Counted from the stretch's first letter, positions 12,186 to 25,482 are shown. The stretch: DNA of 64,000 nucleotides from Pycnopodia helianthoides (GCA_032158295.1 CM063249.1:6091195-6155194); one strand, 5' to 3'. Translations and numbers: made by a program. Notes: generated from the letters alone by a model not told the origin.

Positions 12186-12300
12186 TGTGACTCGTTCAAA
12201 CTACAGTTCTCTTCATAATGTTCTTTGTTCCACCCTAATTTGTTTTAAATGTACCCAGTCAGTTACCAATTGTGGTTTATTACTTAAGAATACAGTAATA
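12186..12300 (+). mobile_element. Degraded tRNA-derived SINE (body of the 42.2-kb family)
   Basis: ACCCAGTCAGTTACCAATTG and TGTGGTTTATTACTTA match the body of the SINE at 42245-42395 (ACCCAGTCAGTTTCCCTTGT, GGTTCATTACT). TTCTTTGTTC and a decayed B-box (GTTCAAACT) precede it. The A-box half is not recognisable, so the copy is 5'-truncated or decayed. Confidence 0.6.
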
Positions 12301-12340
12301 CAATCGGACGAATTTATTGTGAAAGGTTTATATTATATAC

Positions 12341-12385
12341 CAGTGGCGTAACTATGGAGGGGGAGGGGCCACGGGAGGAATTTAG
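12341..12385 (+). repeat. Transposon-end-like motif, copy 2
   Basis: Begins with the same CAGTGGCGTAACTA as at 89, again followed by a G-rich run (GGAGGGGGAGGGGCC). Two copies 12 kb apart in the same orientation support an interspersed family. The rest of the element is not delimited. Confidence 0.4.
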
Positions 12386-13806
12386 ACCAGGTTAACATCA
12401 ATGGCTTTGGCCCGGATGGGATTTGTGTCACTGTCCCCGCTAATAAGAGTGAAGTGACGATCAAACTTCTGCATCAGCTGATAATGTCAAATTCCCGGAT
12501 GCGTGGTCGCCCTATTTTCCTTGCTTCACCTGCCCGGTGAATGCGCCACTTGAAGCGTGGAATAAAAAATACCTTCATCGAAATGCCATCAGTTGTGTTC
12601 TGTTAAAACGTTGTACACCAGCTTGTGTAATGCATTGTCAAATCAATGGCACTGTATTATTTATACATGGTTACGATTAGTCTTCGGAAATCATTCATTT
12701 AGAACCTTTCTAAGTTATACAGGAATAAAAAGGAATATCTTACCGAGTTTGTTTGAATCGTTTTGCGAGTTGATTTTGTTTACAAATCTACCTGTCTTTT
12801 TGTGGCTTTCGAATACTTTACACTCTTTATATCGTGATTACTGAGAGCGGTTTAAACTAACATCACTGTGAAGAAAAAGTGGACACTTTAAAACACGGTA
12901 GCATAACGTCAGATTTACTACATACATAAAGCAGTCGTCGGCTATAGCGGAAGGATCGATACACAAAGATATACAAAAAAACAAACCAAATGCAACAGAT
13001 ATTTTCTTGTCTGCATTTGAATGACGAGGAAATGTGAACGTGCAGTCGTCTTTTGTGACAAAAAGGAACAACTCTCAGACGGCTGATGCAGTCAACCTTG
13101 CTCCAAGAAAAATATCTATAGAAAGTCGACTTGAATTCCCGCAATATACGAACTGAATGAAAAGAGCCTGTACAATTTGATGCTTTAATAAGTTTGGCTT
13201 TGAAATTCAGGTGTTGCTAATCAGTGGTTTTTGGCAAGCAGTGAAAACGATACCATACAAAAGAGAGCCTGTGATCGACGGTTGGTTGGCCTGTGCGAAC
13301 GCTGGCATGGCTTTCCCATGCTTGAGTTCCCCCGTGATGTGATATGACATTACCACAGCTTGTTCTCTCTTGTGTCGAGTGTTTAAAAAAAGTTCAAGTG
13401 TTGAACCCCTTGCAAATCCTACTTACAAAAGCTTACAATTTCAGAGCCTTTTACAGGGAGGCGAAACTACATGTAACCGTTCACGTACATCCGTAAATAG
13501 ATTGTGCTAGGGTTTAAACCGTGGACGAGAAGCTCTTTTGCAATTCTATGGCCTATTCATACAGGAAGGTGCAATGACACGTATTGCCCAAATTTTGACA
13601 ATACTGTATTTATGGTCATGTTTTAACCCGTAAGGGAAAGCTAGGTTGTTGACTCTAACCCTATTACACGTGTGAAGAGCTAGATAATAAAATGCAAATA
13701 AAAAGATACATATTTTCGAGATGCAGGTGATTTTTCATTTCATTTATTGACTCATTGGATCGATCATGAAATAATGATGTGACAAAATAGAATAAGCTGT
13801 GAATTA
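12386..13806. other. Intergenic, nothing recognised
   Basis: AT-rich. The short frames at 12593-12844 and on the minus strand near 12838-13144 have no recognisable content. Confidence 0.5.
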
Positions 13807-13835
13807 AAGTCGAAACGTCAGGCCACTAACTAGTT
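13807..13835 (+). mobile_element. Penelope-like repeat fragment, type 2, copy 1
   Basis: AAAGTCGAAACGTCAGGCCA followed by CTAACTAG. The same block occurs at 38355 (+) and about 34425-34445 (-). GTCGAAACGTC resembles the 3' half of hammerhead-like motifs in Penelope-type element repeats, and only this short piece is left here. Confidence 0.45.
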
Positions 13836-16076
13836 TTTGAAATAATAATTTGAGAACATTGATATTGAACCAAACATGTCTGAATGTCACACTCTGAATC
13901 AAACAAAATGTGCCCATTAGGGTTGACGGGTAGTTCATCAGAAGATAGCAAGCTTGTATCTTGTTGACTAATATGAGCAAAAATGTGTAAGAAATACCCT
14001 TTTAGCCTTTGAGAGCGCACTCTGCGATAGGTAGACTGGTAACGTGATGCCATTACTATTTTTTGCTTTGTACCATTGCTTATTTCGGTTGGTATTATTT
14101 GCAACAGCTTTACGTCTTCTTCCAAGACATAAACAAGAATGCATTATCTCTCTAGGAAGTTATCAATGAAAGAAGCTTTCGTCTTAAAATCAGACTTCAT
14201 TGGACACCACAACAATACTATTACTAGTCTGTGTACTCTTCGTGATAATGTAGAGGTCTGGTTCTCTTCATGGGGATAAGTAGTCTGTTCCTGTTTTGGA
14301 ATGAGTATTTATCACCAGTGTTTACAAACAAGGAACACGACAAACATGGCGGCAGTATGATGGGAAGTGTATCAAGCAAAGAGAGTAAGAATGTGTAGTC
14401 AGAGAGTCGACTTGACTAGTCGATCTAGATTTCAGCCGAATAATGTTGCATGGTTTGATCAACTGCATGGATCATACCTATAGCCCCGCCCGTAGCACTG
14501 TTTCTCTCTCGTCAACTCGAAAGTTTCGTCATGATTAATGGGTAGTTGAACGATAACGGTCGGTTTGTTCGACGTGACGATAACTCATCTTTGCAGTGAG
14601 ATAATTACTTGGATTTTAAGCACATCAAACATTTCTTTTTTAAACAATTAGAAAATGAACATGACGTGCCAAACGATTTGCTTAAAGTTTACGTTAATCC
14701 TATCCTCTGCTCATTAAAAAATACATTGACTAACTAGTTGGTCAATTATGTATGAGTTAGAGTGAACAAACAAACCACGCATGCGTGATTTAAATCGCAA
14801 ATTAACGAAAGCTGCCTCCTGAAGTTGCCCATATATTTTGCTTTGCCTTAATGTCGATTGTGTCTTTGGGTGTGCTTTGGACTGCAATCGGTCGAGTATT
14901 CACCACAGTCAAATCTTGAAACAATGAATGGTCGCAGGTTTGCACGTTGCCAATAGACTTGCTCAAGTCGTTCGTGATCAAACACGACTCGAGAACACAG
15001 TATGCAATCATTCCGACCCGACGACTAGGTCAAAGTCTAGTCACCCTGTGCTATGTTTTCGGGGCCAGTCATTCATACTGCACTTTTGTGTGTTGTTTGG
15101 TGATGTTTCGTTTGACTTATTAACTTAGCCCCCGGGGCTGCGATATATTACAGTCGTTTATGGGTGATAGACGACAATTCAACTCAAACTCACTTGTCAT
15201 ACCGTCGTGATAAATCGACACCAGCGCGGGTTTTAGATGTGCTTTTATGCATTCAGGATTTGCTACCAACAATAGGCAGCTCCAAGTGTCTTTTCTTTAC
15301 ACACACACAAAAAAGTTGAACTGAAAAACCGGAGACGCTAAATAAGTTGCAAGTGGGGAGAGTAACACGTCTGTGTTTTGGGGTGAAATGCGACCCCCGT
15401 ACCCCCAAGGTTTAACAACCAGTTCTCGGTTACCTTCTTGCAACACCGTGGACAAAAGAGGCTTTGGGGTGCCCCCCTCGGAGGGGTCTCTCGGTCTCTC
15501 TCTCTCTCTAGCTCTCTCTCTCTCTCTGATTTGAGTACAAAAGCCCGGCCGTGAGTCGTGGGTAAAAAATCTGTCTTGAATAATGTAAGACAGAACCCAA
15601 ATTGTTATCCCGGGCTGAAAGTGTGCAATGTGCGAAAAACAAGACGGTCTGCACGACACCGTGCGATCAGTGCCGCAATACAACGGGGCAAGACCTTTCG
15701 CTTTGTCCCAAAACAAGGGCAATCATGCAAAGTGTGTTTAACTTTTCTGGAACGGCACGGAGAAAAAAAAAAATAAGCAGTTGAAAAATAAATTAGATTA
15801 TTTCGCGCATTTTGATGTTTGGGCAATGTAACGTAACTGATCATGTGTTTATTTCGCTGTTATAAACTAGTCAATATCGACTACTCAAAAGCGCAATCAC
15901 ACTATGACGGACTGGTAGGAAATAGACATGGCATCAGCAATCAACTTGAGTGTACTGTATGAGAATTGCATTGGTGTGGTTTGGAAACTTCATATGTGAA
16001 ATATTTGCAAAAAGACCTCTTGTCGGTTAACTTCGATTTTCATTTTGATTTGTAACGCAATCGCAGACGATTAATA
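13836..16076. other. Intergenic with a CT microsatellite
   Basis: A pyrimidine (CT)n tract lies at about 15487-15527. The longer minus-strand frame at 15297-15722 includes this microsatellite as an Arg-Glu run and is not a credible gene. No RNA gene was found. Confidence 0.5.
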
Positions 16077-16464
16077 TTAAAGGAACATTACAGAATTGGT
16101 GAGGAAAAAAAACTTGTAAAATATACTTTTTGATCACGATTTACATAAAACTACACAGTCTAGGCCTAATGATGATGATAGTAGAAAACATCCCTTGAAA
16201 TATTTCTGTCTGAAATGCCATATTTCATGAGAAATGAATAAACTAATTTTCCGATTGGAGTTTATCGCTCAGTGAGCGTTTTATTCGTTTGTTGAACCTA
16301 TATGATTTCATGCAAATGTGTAATCGGTTTTTCACTATTTTCTCGTGACCCAGATGGCCGATCGATCTCAAACTTCTACAGGTTTGTCACCTTATGGAAA
16401 TGGTGGATTACATAAAGTGCTTACACTGCCAGCAACTGTTTTGTTAGAAAAAAAAGTTATGTTC
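16077..16464 (+). mobile_element. Family A TTAA element, copy 2 (right end lost)
   Basis: The left TTAA and left terminal repeat are intact, and the body matches other copies through CCAGCAACTGTTTTGTTAG. The expected right end is replaced by an A-run and GTTATGTTC, so the last 20-odd bases and the right TTAA are missing. The copy is immobile in this form. Confidence 0.88.
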
Positions 16465-17984
16465 GGACTGTCTTCCCCCTTCCCGCCCTCAAAGGCCAAA
16501 TCCTCGGTCCGCCCAACCCTAGTCTTCTCTCGATTATCATCAGACAGCATAGATGTATTCAATCAGCTAGAGAATAGAATATCCACGGGTTCTCTCTTTC
16601 ACCGAGCCGCGGGAAGATGATCTTACCCGTCTTTATAGATCACAATCCCGGGGTAGTCGAGGCAAAGGTGTCGGTCCTAACACCTACACCGACTCCTGAA
16701 GTGCTAGCAATACCTTCACTCTCTCCGTGTAATGGATCTTCTGATGAGTTGGGGGGAACGTCGAATTGTGGCCCTTTGCTCTGTCATTGTAATGTTTTTG
16801 TTAAACCTCAAACCAGCGGCTTGGCCTTTGATCTGTATACAGAGAAAGTTGATCGATGGTGCTAAGAATCTCTTTCTGTTCTGATGTGTGAAATCTAGCA
16901 ATTAAAAGCCTTTAAGGTAACATTCAACTCCTTACCTTCAAATACTCGTTGTAAATTGACAAATATAAGTATCTCAACTTATGTGTCTCGTGAATTCGAG
17001 GAGTAATCTTTGTGGTCGGATGACCTTTGTCACGTCCCCTCTTAATTCCTTAAAAATTTTCCCAGTATCAAGAAAAACTACGATATTTTTTTATATAAAG
17101 CAAACCATTGTTAGCAACAGCGTCAAACGCAACTGATATTTAGTGACCGCTAAATGCGGTTAAAATGCGTTATGAGTCTGTTTGTAGTTTTAAAAACATA
17201 ATTTGTTAGAACTGAAGCTATTTTTTTGTTAGCGTCTGTCCGCCCCAAACGCCAGAGTGTTCCGTGCTTGTTATCTTTATTTTTTATCTCAAAATCGCTT
17301 GTTTAAAAATTCTGAAATTGTGGTTTATTTTAGGTGTTTGGGAGAATAATATCTCATAGAGGCAGATCGAGGCGTCGAATTTGAGCGCAGCCCCATTGTT
17401 GTTTCTTTTTGGCGCCTAAATCAAGGTAAACCTGCCACTAGTTTATCTGATGGTGTGAACGTACAGCGCCATATTGATAAAACACAGCCTAAGTTGTTAA
17501 CGAGAATTCCATGTATATACAACTATTATATTTGTCTTCGGTTTTGGTATGTGACTTCATTGTGAATAACTGTGACAGTTTTCAATAATAGAGGAGACTT
17601 AATACAGACTGATGCATTTGTGAAAATGTGTATAAGACACATTTATTTTGATGATAGTTTTTGTTTTCCTTCTGAGACGACTCATAGTCAAAATATTTTC
17701 ATTATCCGATTTTTTTTTTTAATAAATCAAATAAATAAATCAAATTGTATTAAACTATCTAGCCGTTAAAAGACTTCGGTTTTCAAAAGTGTGGCTGAGT
17801 TTATGTATAACTTGGTATCAGAAGTAACACATATTTTGGATGGACTGACAACGTACCGAAGGCAGCCATGTTAATTTTGACATGTAGTGGTTGCCACCAG
17901 GCAGGCAGATTGATAAGGATCTGATGGTGTTGGAAGTTTGTCAAATCATTTGGCTGCATCATCAGTCAGAGTCAGGAACATCTA
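16465..17984. other. Intergenic, nothing firm
   Basis: Between 16465 and 16865 GC is higher and two overlapping frames are open, but they show no domain, splice signals or start context. The remainder is AT-rich with several T-tracts. Confidence 0.5.
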
Positions 17985-18450
17985 CCTCGTAACATTCGTG
18001 CCATGCCATCCCTCAGTTGTTTTTAAACAGGCTTTAAAAACTCACTATTTTTAGTTGTATATGCTAATCTGTGTTGTGGGTTTAGCTTGGGCTTCGGCTT
18101 ATTCCTTTTTTATACAGTTTTAGCTATTGCCGTACAGTCTGTATCAGCTAATCATGTATATTCCAAATGTTCTGTGTTATTTTGTAACGACCTGTGGGAT
18201 GCGGCTTAGTTACCTTTTTTACAATATTTTGGTGTTGTATGTTCAATATTCGCTCTTGTGTCTATACTTTATTCCATATTTTGAACGTAGTGCTTCTTGT
18301 TGCATAGTGCTTGTGTTTTTAGTCATTTTAAATTGGTTTATTCCATTGGTATTTCCTTCCTTGTTAAGCACTTTGGGGTTTATGCTTGAGATGTAAGGCG
18401 CTATAAAGTTATATTTATTATTATTATCATTATTATTATTTATATTATCT
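17985..18450 (+). mobile_element. LINE 3' fragment (L2/CR1-like)
   Basis: At 18010-18054 the frame reads PSVVFKQALKTHYF and stops, resembling the C-terminal FKxxLKTHLF tail of L2/CR1-type reverse-transcriptase proteins. About 340 bp later comes GTAAGGCGCTATAAAGTTAT followed by an (ATT)n tract, a typical 3' end for these elements. Upstream the frame is lost, so this is a dead 5'-truncated copy. Confidence 0.55.
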
Positions 18451-19546
18451 ATTTTATGTCAGCTTATATACCAACCGTCATGGTAGGTACACTACTGAGG
18501 GCATTATGCGATCAAGTTATCATTATCAGACAATCATGTGTCAACTCATTTAATACAAAATGGCGGTCAATGATTAAAAAGTTTTTGTTTCCCCATAAAG
18601 TGATGCTCCTACTCCTACGTGGTTTTCTATCTGTAATTGGGATGGGGCCATATTCCCATCAGTTGCACCGACTGTGTGCTGTTTCAGTGGGTCCCATACC
18701 AACATGGGATTCATGTCACCAATTGGGCAGGACTAAATCATGATCACAGAAAATCAAGCTCGCCCTTTATGTTCGTTGGGAGGCCGAACTTAACTCCAAA
18801 CTTATACCGGGTCCACTCATTGGAATAATTTGAACAAAGCTTGAGCCCAGAGGCGCGGATTATTCCTCACCAATACCAGGTTTTCTGCCAGACAATGGAC
18901 ATCGTTCCTTGACATGAGAAACCATAAAGCCCCTCTACATTAGACATCAGGGCTAGACTGCCCTCAAGGTTGCTGACACCGGGATCTCAACTGTTTTTCC
19001 TTTTTTTTCTTTCTAAAGGCTGGAAATAGTACACGCGTTATCTTAATCTTTGCAGTGTTGAAAACGGGATGTGATCTATTTATATCCCGATGAGGGTTTC
19101 TCTCATGAGTTGTAAAACGTAATGGTGCCTACTATAAACTATCCCGACTGGGCGATATTAATTCAATTATAATAGAATACCCTTATGGGAGTTGGGGAAC
19201 CAATTCCTCCTCTTTGCATATAATGGTCCTAAATCTTAAAACTCCTCAGGTGACAGTAACAACATACTACCCCAATCTGATCCTGATGGCGCTCATGTCT
19301 CCCATTTGGGATATAAAGTAGGTCTCGATCAGGAAACTCTGAGCGAAAGTGACAGTCAAACTACTCCAAACTGAGCAGAACGTCTCAATGGAGATATTCA
19401 ACGTTATCCGAATGTTTAGGTGACGATTACTGAATTTGAAATGGTAAATGAATCTCGAGTTTCATTCAAATCAGGACAACATCCATAGCGAGGCTAGAAG
19501 GTAAAACAGTCTGGCTTTATTTTATTTTTTCTATTGAGCCAATGGA
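18451..19546. other. Intergenic, nothing recognised
   Basis: Unique-looking sequence. CCCATCAG and CCCAT-type repeats around 18650-18710 are suggestive of an old repeat, but I cannot delimit one. Confidence 0.45.
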
Positions 19547-19771
19547 CCTTTCCCATGAAATATGTGCATGTTGAACATTGCGCGTGCGCACTAACGCTGT
19601 AAGTGGGCGAAATGAAGGAACATTGCGCCTTTTTTGTATGGGGCTGATGATGGCGTGACGCGTACGCGTTGGTGCATCTGCTCGGTTTTAGTGCACAACT
19701 CTATGGCGTTTGCAAACCAAACAGTGTATGTACGCATGCTTGCATGTAATTAGCATAATTCGTGGGAAAGG
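19547..19771. mobile_element. MITE with CCTTTCCCAYGAA ends
   Basis: 225-bp element whose left end CCTTTCCCATGAAATATG and right end CATAATTCGTGGGAAAGG are inverted copies at 16 of 18 positions. The inside is rich in CG and alternating motifs (GCGCGTGCGCAC, GACGCGTACGCG). A target-site duplication is not obvious. Confidence 0.65.
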
Positions 19772-21041
19772 CTGAATCACCTGACGCCATCTTCACACTA
19801 GTCTTGGTTGCGTCGTTGTGGGAGTCGATGTCCCCGTGTGTTATACAGTGTAGTGTGCATTTTAGGCCATGGTGGCGTTTACACGCTCACCTTGATTCCC
19901 AAAATGGCGAGCGTGGCAGAGAGTAGCGCGTGTGGCGTAGGTTCAAGGAGTCAATATGTTAATGTTGATTCATTTTTTGAAGTGATGTTTTTTTGTTTGT
20001 GGCAAGTCGCCATTCTCAGTTGTGATCGTACCGTTTTTGGAGTTGTGTTTTGATTGTTAATACAATGCTCACAGCATGGTTTCACACAAAAAATACACGA
20101 TAATCACATAACTCCAATTATGGATTTTAGTCTCTGTATAAATGTAGTACACTGAATGCGACATAGGCTTCAACGCAACCATGACGTAAGCATTAATGAG
20201 TTAGTCGTGAGAAAAGAGATTCAAAACGATATCAACTGGTAACGGAAATATAAAATAGAGATGCTTCAGATTGGTTTTGTGTAGGTTGATGTTATCAGAC
20301 CATAGAGCGAGGGATGGTCAGCCTATGGTGGTCAGACTGTGTCCGTGTGGTCAGTTCAGAGTGAGTTGTCTTCTTCGTGTGTCCTGTTTTCTTTTCCAGG
20401 CCACCTCTAGCACCATCTCCACCTCCATCCCAAATATAACTCTGGCGGTCCTCCTCTGACAAGAACCCAACCCAAACAAACATCCTACCGGTGAGGTGTC
20501 GCCCCCACAGCAGGGCAGGTGAATTAAACAATTACAGAGCGCTTATATGATCCTCAAGGTACTGGACAGCCCGCCCTGGACTTTCGCAGTGTGTGTACAC
20601 TGAAAACAAACACGACAATAAGCGCGTGTTGACGGGGCGGGTATCCATGAACCTACCGTCCTTTGCTGGGTGATCTTGCCGCCATGTTGGACCCTTGATG
20701 GCTAATTCATTGGACGACGCGTTGAGCACGATCCGTGTGTCTGTAACATCGTACCCCGGAGCGTTGCATGAACTCGGTGCTTGTGCACTGCGCGTCGACT
20801 CATCGGTGAACTGTTGCACTGGCGAGTGTTGGTTTTACCGCGTTAATTTTCATCTTTGGTTACTAATTTGACGGGCCAGTAGTATCCCCCTTGTCCAGCC
20901 CCTTGTTAATAGTCGTTCCTACCAGCGTATGATTGATACATGATCCAATGTGGAAAGCTCTTCCGGTAAACCGTATGGTATATCTCGACCAATATAGTAG
21001 GATTTGAAACTTTGCATTTGGAAACTTTGCAAATCAAATGA
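19772..21041. other. Intergenic, nothing recognised
   Basis: Locally higher GC and CpG around 20540-20870. Frames at 19808-20053 and 20532-20819 show no known protein features. Confidence 0.45.
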
Positions 21042-21170
21042 CTGAAGACGACCAGAGCTGACTGATCGAAACGTCGATGTGTTGCCAGTACCCCCATTGG
21101 TTCTTTCTTTAGCACCACGACTCAGTTTAGATATATTTAGCCAACATGGTGCTCCCGCAACTCCTCAAAT
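21042..21170 (+). mobile_element. Penelope-like repeat with hammerhead-like motif, copy 1
   Basis: CTGAAGACGACCAG...CTGATCGAAACGTCGATG is followed about 70 bp later by CCAACATGGTGCTCCCGCAA. The same order occurs at 31999 and 38172. CTGANGA plus GAAAC flanking a short stem is the hammerhead-like arrangement described in Penelope-like elements. Here the stem GACCAG/CTGATC has one C:A mismatch. Confidence 0.5.
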
Positions 21171-21380
21171 TCGTTTTAAAATTTCATACTGAACTTCCAG
21201 AATCTTCAAACTTTGTTAGGTTTTCATAATGAAATGGTGCCATCTATACTGTCCCGTTTCAATGGGAAACAGAAAGAATTACATGTTCAAAATAATTGTT
21301 TCACGGTTTTGGTTGAGAGGTGATAATTATTTGTCGCCGAAATGTAAGCACGCCAGTAGCAATAACTTTGCCAATAAAAA

Positions 21381-21803
21381 TGATAATTTATAATTATTAC
21401 GTAGTTCTTATACAGCGCTTTATCACACCCGATGGGCGCTCAGTATTTCTTCCTGCAAGGTATTATGGGGCTAAGTTTTAAAGTATGAGACCTTTTTCCT
21501 TTACATATAGCACCATGTTATGGTGTACAAGGTGCTGTGGCGCAAATGATGCAGTCAATCAAACCAGGAACACCGGGGCGAACCCCTTCTCTTTACGATA
21601 TTAAAGTGCACTGGGTCCGTTTACGTGTCTTACACAACAGACGGGACCAACGGCTTTGCGTCCCATCTGAAGGACGAAGCAATAATGGTTAAGTGTCCAG
21701 TTCTTCAGGACACAAGTGCCACGACCGGGACTCGAACCAACACTCTGCTGATCAGGAACACCAGAGTTGAGCCCGGTGTTCTTATCCGCTCGGCGACGAC
21801 ACG
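21381..21803 (-). mobile_element. tRNA-derived SINE, full length
   Basis: Read on the minus strand, the head at 21803-21720 has an A-box-like GTCGCCGAGCGGATAAG and a B-box GGTTCGAGTCC, with tRNA-like spacing and a long variable region (Leu/Ser-like). A unique body follows, with GGACGCAAAGCCGTTGGTCC. It ends with AAAGCGCTGTATAAGAACTA and an AT-rich tail, a 3' end shared with LINEs. RNA polymerase III transcription followed by LINE-mediated insertion is the known mechanism for such elements. Confidence 0.82.
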
Positions 21804-23043
21804 CCAATTTTGACTTTTGGTGTACTTTATTTTTAATTCAAAGGGTGTAAACACACCAGAAGTATTACAGTGTGGCTGAAGTATCTGAACAGTGTATAAA
21901 ACTGTTAACGGCTTTACTTGTATATGACATGTTCATGTTTGTAATGCGAATTTGTATATGTTAAAATATCAGCTTGCTTCCTGTACTCTGAAACAGAGAG
22001 AGAGAAAAAACCTAGATTTGGACACAATGCGAATATGTCTTCGGGATCAAGGAGAGTGTCAATCAGTGTTTGTTTACTCCGACAAAACGCCTTGAAAAAC
22101 TTCTTAGAAATGCCTGCCTTTGGCCTCGCACACACAGTTGAAACTGACCGCTTCTGTCAGCCAGAGTCTGCGGTTCACATCGCCTTCACTCTGCCCTCAA
22201 CCTTTGATCCACTATCCCCCAACCAACCAGGAGCCACCAGTAACCCCGCCGGTCCAACGTTCGGCGACACCCGCCTAGAATGTCAATCGGGGCACGCTTG
22301 CCCCTCGCTCGGGGTCGCCTTCGCGGGTTGGGGGCTCGCTCAAACGTGGTAAAATGTGGCAAATATCTCACACTTTGATGGAGGTGACAGTGCAGCTAAA
22401 AGCCAGTCAGGCACACGATCCCAGGCTGTGAGAAGAGTGTCACAGTGTTAAGAGCCCTTATAAGGTTTTTTTCCCCGTCTTGGATGTAGCGAGTTGAAGG
22501 GGAAAGTGGACGTGTTTCTCGGGGCCAATGTGTCAGCAACACCCAGGGTGGTGTGGAGTCAAGATGTCACTGACCGCTCGGTCATTCAACTAAAAAAAGA
22601 TGTTTTTACCATCTACAGTCTCGAATATTATTTCTACCCTCTTAGAGTAAAAAAAAAAATAGGTGTATGTTAACCACGAAACCCGCTTCCTTTTCACTGT
22701 GAAAGAATGCTTTATCGTCATTGTACAGATACCCAACTGGCAAACATTCATCATTTTATTCGGGACAGATGTACATGTATTTCTATCTATTAATGTCATT
22801 GCGATTTCATTGATTCTGTTGATCTTCAGATCGTTGACTGTCACGCAACATTACAATACATTCATGATCCTCCTACCAGACCTGCCTGGGGCTGCTCGTG
22901 TTCCGATATATAACCCGCGAATGATTAATGGAGTCTAATCCTTCATACTTTTGACTGAGACCTTCATCCATGGTATAGTAACATTTACGGTTAACCTCCG
23001 TGCATGTCATAGTTTCGAAACCCGACAAAAGATCGTTCGCTAT
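21804..23043. other. Intergenic, nothing firm
   Basis: A GC-rich block at 22170-22345 contains GGGGCACGCTTGCCCC, which can pair with itself. The open frame there (22035-22352) has no recognisable product. Confidence 0.45.
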
Positions 23044-23441
23044 TTAAAGGAACGTTACAGAATTGGTTTTTGCTAACAAAACAGTTGCTTGCAGTATAAG
23101 CAGTTTATGTAATCCACCATATACATCAACTGATAAAACCTGTAGAAGTTTGAGATCGATCGGCCATCTGGGTCACGAGAAAATAGTGCAAAAACTGATT
23201 CAGCACATTTGCGTGAAATCATATAGATTCAACAAAATGAATAAAACGCTCACTGAGCGATAAACTCCAATCGGAAAATTAGTTTATTATTTCTCATCAA
23301 ATATGGCATTTCAGACACTAATATTTCAAGGGATGTTTTCTACTATCGTCATCATTAGACCGTGTAAGTTTGATGTAAATCGGTGATCAAAAAGTATATT
23401 TTACAAGTTTTTTTCTTACCAATTCTGTAATGTTCCTTTAA
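23044..23441 (-). mobile_element. Family A TTAA element, copy 3 (full length)
   Basis: 398 bp, TTAA at both edges, both terminal repeats present, one substitution in the left repeat (AACGTTACAG). The internal order is inverted relative to copy 1. Confidence 0.93.
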
Positions 23442-24296
23442 GTTTAATGTTCGGTGTTGTTGTTGTTTTTTTCCATATGACGTCAATGGGGTTGATTGGT
23501 GTTATAACTTGAACATAAACAACGCTGCTGTCGTGTAGTTTTCTCATAAGACGACACCTACATTTTTCAAAGTGCCTCTGATGACGTCATGTGATACTAG
23601 TGACATACTTGACGACAAGAACCTGAACATCAATCATCCTTCGTGTCATTGTATCTCATCTTTATGGGGAAAAAAGTAGTTACTATATGGCGTCCCTTTT
23701 GTATATTATTGGCCCATATTCGTCTCGTGTCGCGAGCAAGAGACTGGCAACTTCTCTATACCTACTCAAATTGGCCTTGTGATACCGTTATGCTTGATGG
23801 TCAAGCCATACCAGTTATAATGTACGTAGAAACACTTCTACTCTACACAATGTACTATCCATCCTCCTCAATCCTACAACATTTGTAATCAGTGTCGATG
23901 TATCTTTCTTCCGGTGTTTTTATCAACAAGAAGGCTCAATGTATCTTTCTTCTTTTTTAAGATAAAGAGAAGACCATTTGCCTGAGTGAGTAGCGGATAG
24001 AAAGCGGAAACATTGCGATAGTCGGCTTGTGCTTCCTCTTATTAGGCCGTGATATTGAGCTGATATCCAACCGTGCCGACCGGGTCTTATTGCACTGCCC
24101 ATCGGCGAACTACCCCGTGTTTATTTGCGTGAATGCCGGTTGTTTGTTTGAGTGTTTCGTGGGCGAGAGGGTGGGAGAAATTGATGCTGATTTTCAAGAG
24201 GCGTCCTCGATCGTTCGTGGTTTGGGGATCAGCTCTTGACACGTCATTAAGCTGACTGATCAGAAAGAGAGAAACAAAATATCGTTGTTTAATATT
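23442..24296. other. Intergenic, nothing recognised
   Basis: Unique sequence between two family A copies. Frames at 23643 and 24027 have no supporting signals. Confidence 0.5.
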
Positions 24297-24506
24297 TTAA
24301 AGGAACGGTACAGAATTGGTTTTTGCTAACAAAACAGCAACTCCAAACGGAAAATTAGTTTATTCATTTCTCATCAAATATGGCATTTCAGACAGAAATA
24401 TTTCAAGGGATGTTTTCTACTATCATCATCATTAGACCGTGTAAGTTTTATGTAAATCTGTGATCAAAGGTATATTTTGCAATTACCAATTCTGTAATGT
24501 TCCTAA
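24297..24506 (-). mobile_element. Family A element, copy 4 (internally deleted)
   Basis: 210-bp derivative. After AAAACAG the sequence jumps to CAACTCCAAACGGAAAATTAG, removing about 190 bp of the usual interior including the central palindrome. The right end reads TGTTCCTAAG, so the outer TT has been lost. This is a typical second-level deletion derivative. Confidence 0.9.
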
Positions 24507-25404
24507 GCAATGGTATAAAGACACTGTTCAAAAAGGTTTCCTGTACTACCGAAGTACTCCTTCTGCATGCAATACAAGTTGGTTGTTCCAAAGTTGCCTG
24601 TGAAATTACCTCATGTGACATGGCCCTATACTTCGCTGGTGAGGAGGTTCAAATATCAAAATGAATTGTAAAGGAAGGCTTAGTAATGTTAGACTATGAC
24701 AAGTAGCACCTAGTTTGTCCCGTATTTTCCCAGTGACCAATCCCAGCTGAAATAAATTCAAAATATTGTCTGAATTAAAAAATATAAAAAAATAATAATA
24801 AAAAAGCATTCTTTGCAGACAACATACATTTGCATCGAGAAGTAGAACTACAGTGTACTGGCTTGAAATGTGACATCATTGTATAGTCGACGCTGCAGGG
24901 ATTGACTTGTCCACATTACCAAGGCCTTGTGGAAAAAAATGTGAATAAATTGGCGGGAAACTTTTGTATTGAATAATTGTTCGACAGAGATTTTTTATTT
25001 CCACGAGTCAGAATGATTGATTTTTTATTGACGAGTCACAGCCTGACCTAGATTTATTTGAAAAAACGGTCGACCTTGCGGTGAACACTTGGGCTATTGC
25101 TTTAGTTACACGTGTGCACAAAACAAAACAAAACTTTTCACAGAACGGCTGGCTGTCAAAAAAGTGTCCCCCAAAATCCAACTGGCAACATTTTCAACCC
25201 ATCAATGTGCACGGTCAAAAAAAGCGACTACAATGGATACCTTGACTAGCTAACGATTGTTCTGTCGTTCCCATGTTTGATTTTGATCTACAGCTCTCCG
25301 GGCTGTTTGGTTTATTTGTCAGAAAAGTCGGCATAGCGGTGGATAAAACCATGGGGTAGGGTAATCTATGCTACTGCTACTGCTGGACCACTTAATGTGA
25401 GTCC
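24507..25404. other. Intergenic, nothing recognised
   Basis: AT-rich. No exon, RNA or repeat was recognised. Confidence 0.5.
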
Positions 25405-25482
25405 CCACCCGGGCTGTTCGGAGTTCTAACCCCCGGGGCCTTGCGAAAGTTGACACGCTAGCCACCGAGCGATCGCTCGACC
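25405..25482 (-). mobile_element. tRNA-like SINE head or tRNA pseudogene
   Basis: On the minus strand GCTCGGTGGCTAGCG fits an A-box and GGGTTAGAACTCC a mutated B-box, with normal spacing between them. The T-loop CG of the B-box is changed, and the arms pair poorly. It is therefore a dead tRNA or the head of an old SINE rather than a working tRNA gene. Confidence 0.4.

Noticed and set aside
15297..15722. 141-codon minus-strand frame
   Set aside because: Contains an Arg-Glu run encoded by the CT microsatellite and has no homologous-looking region.
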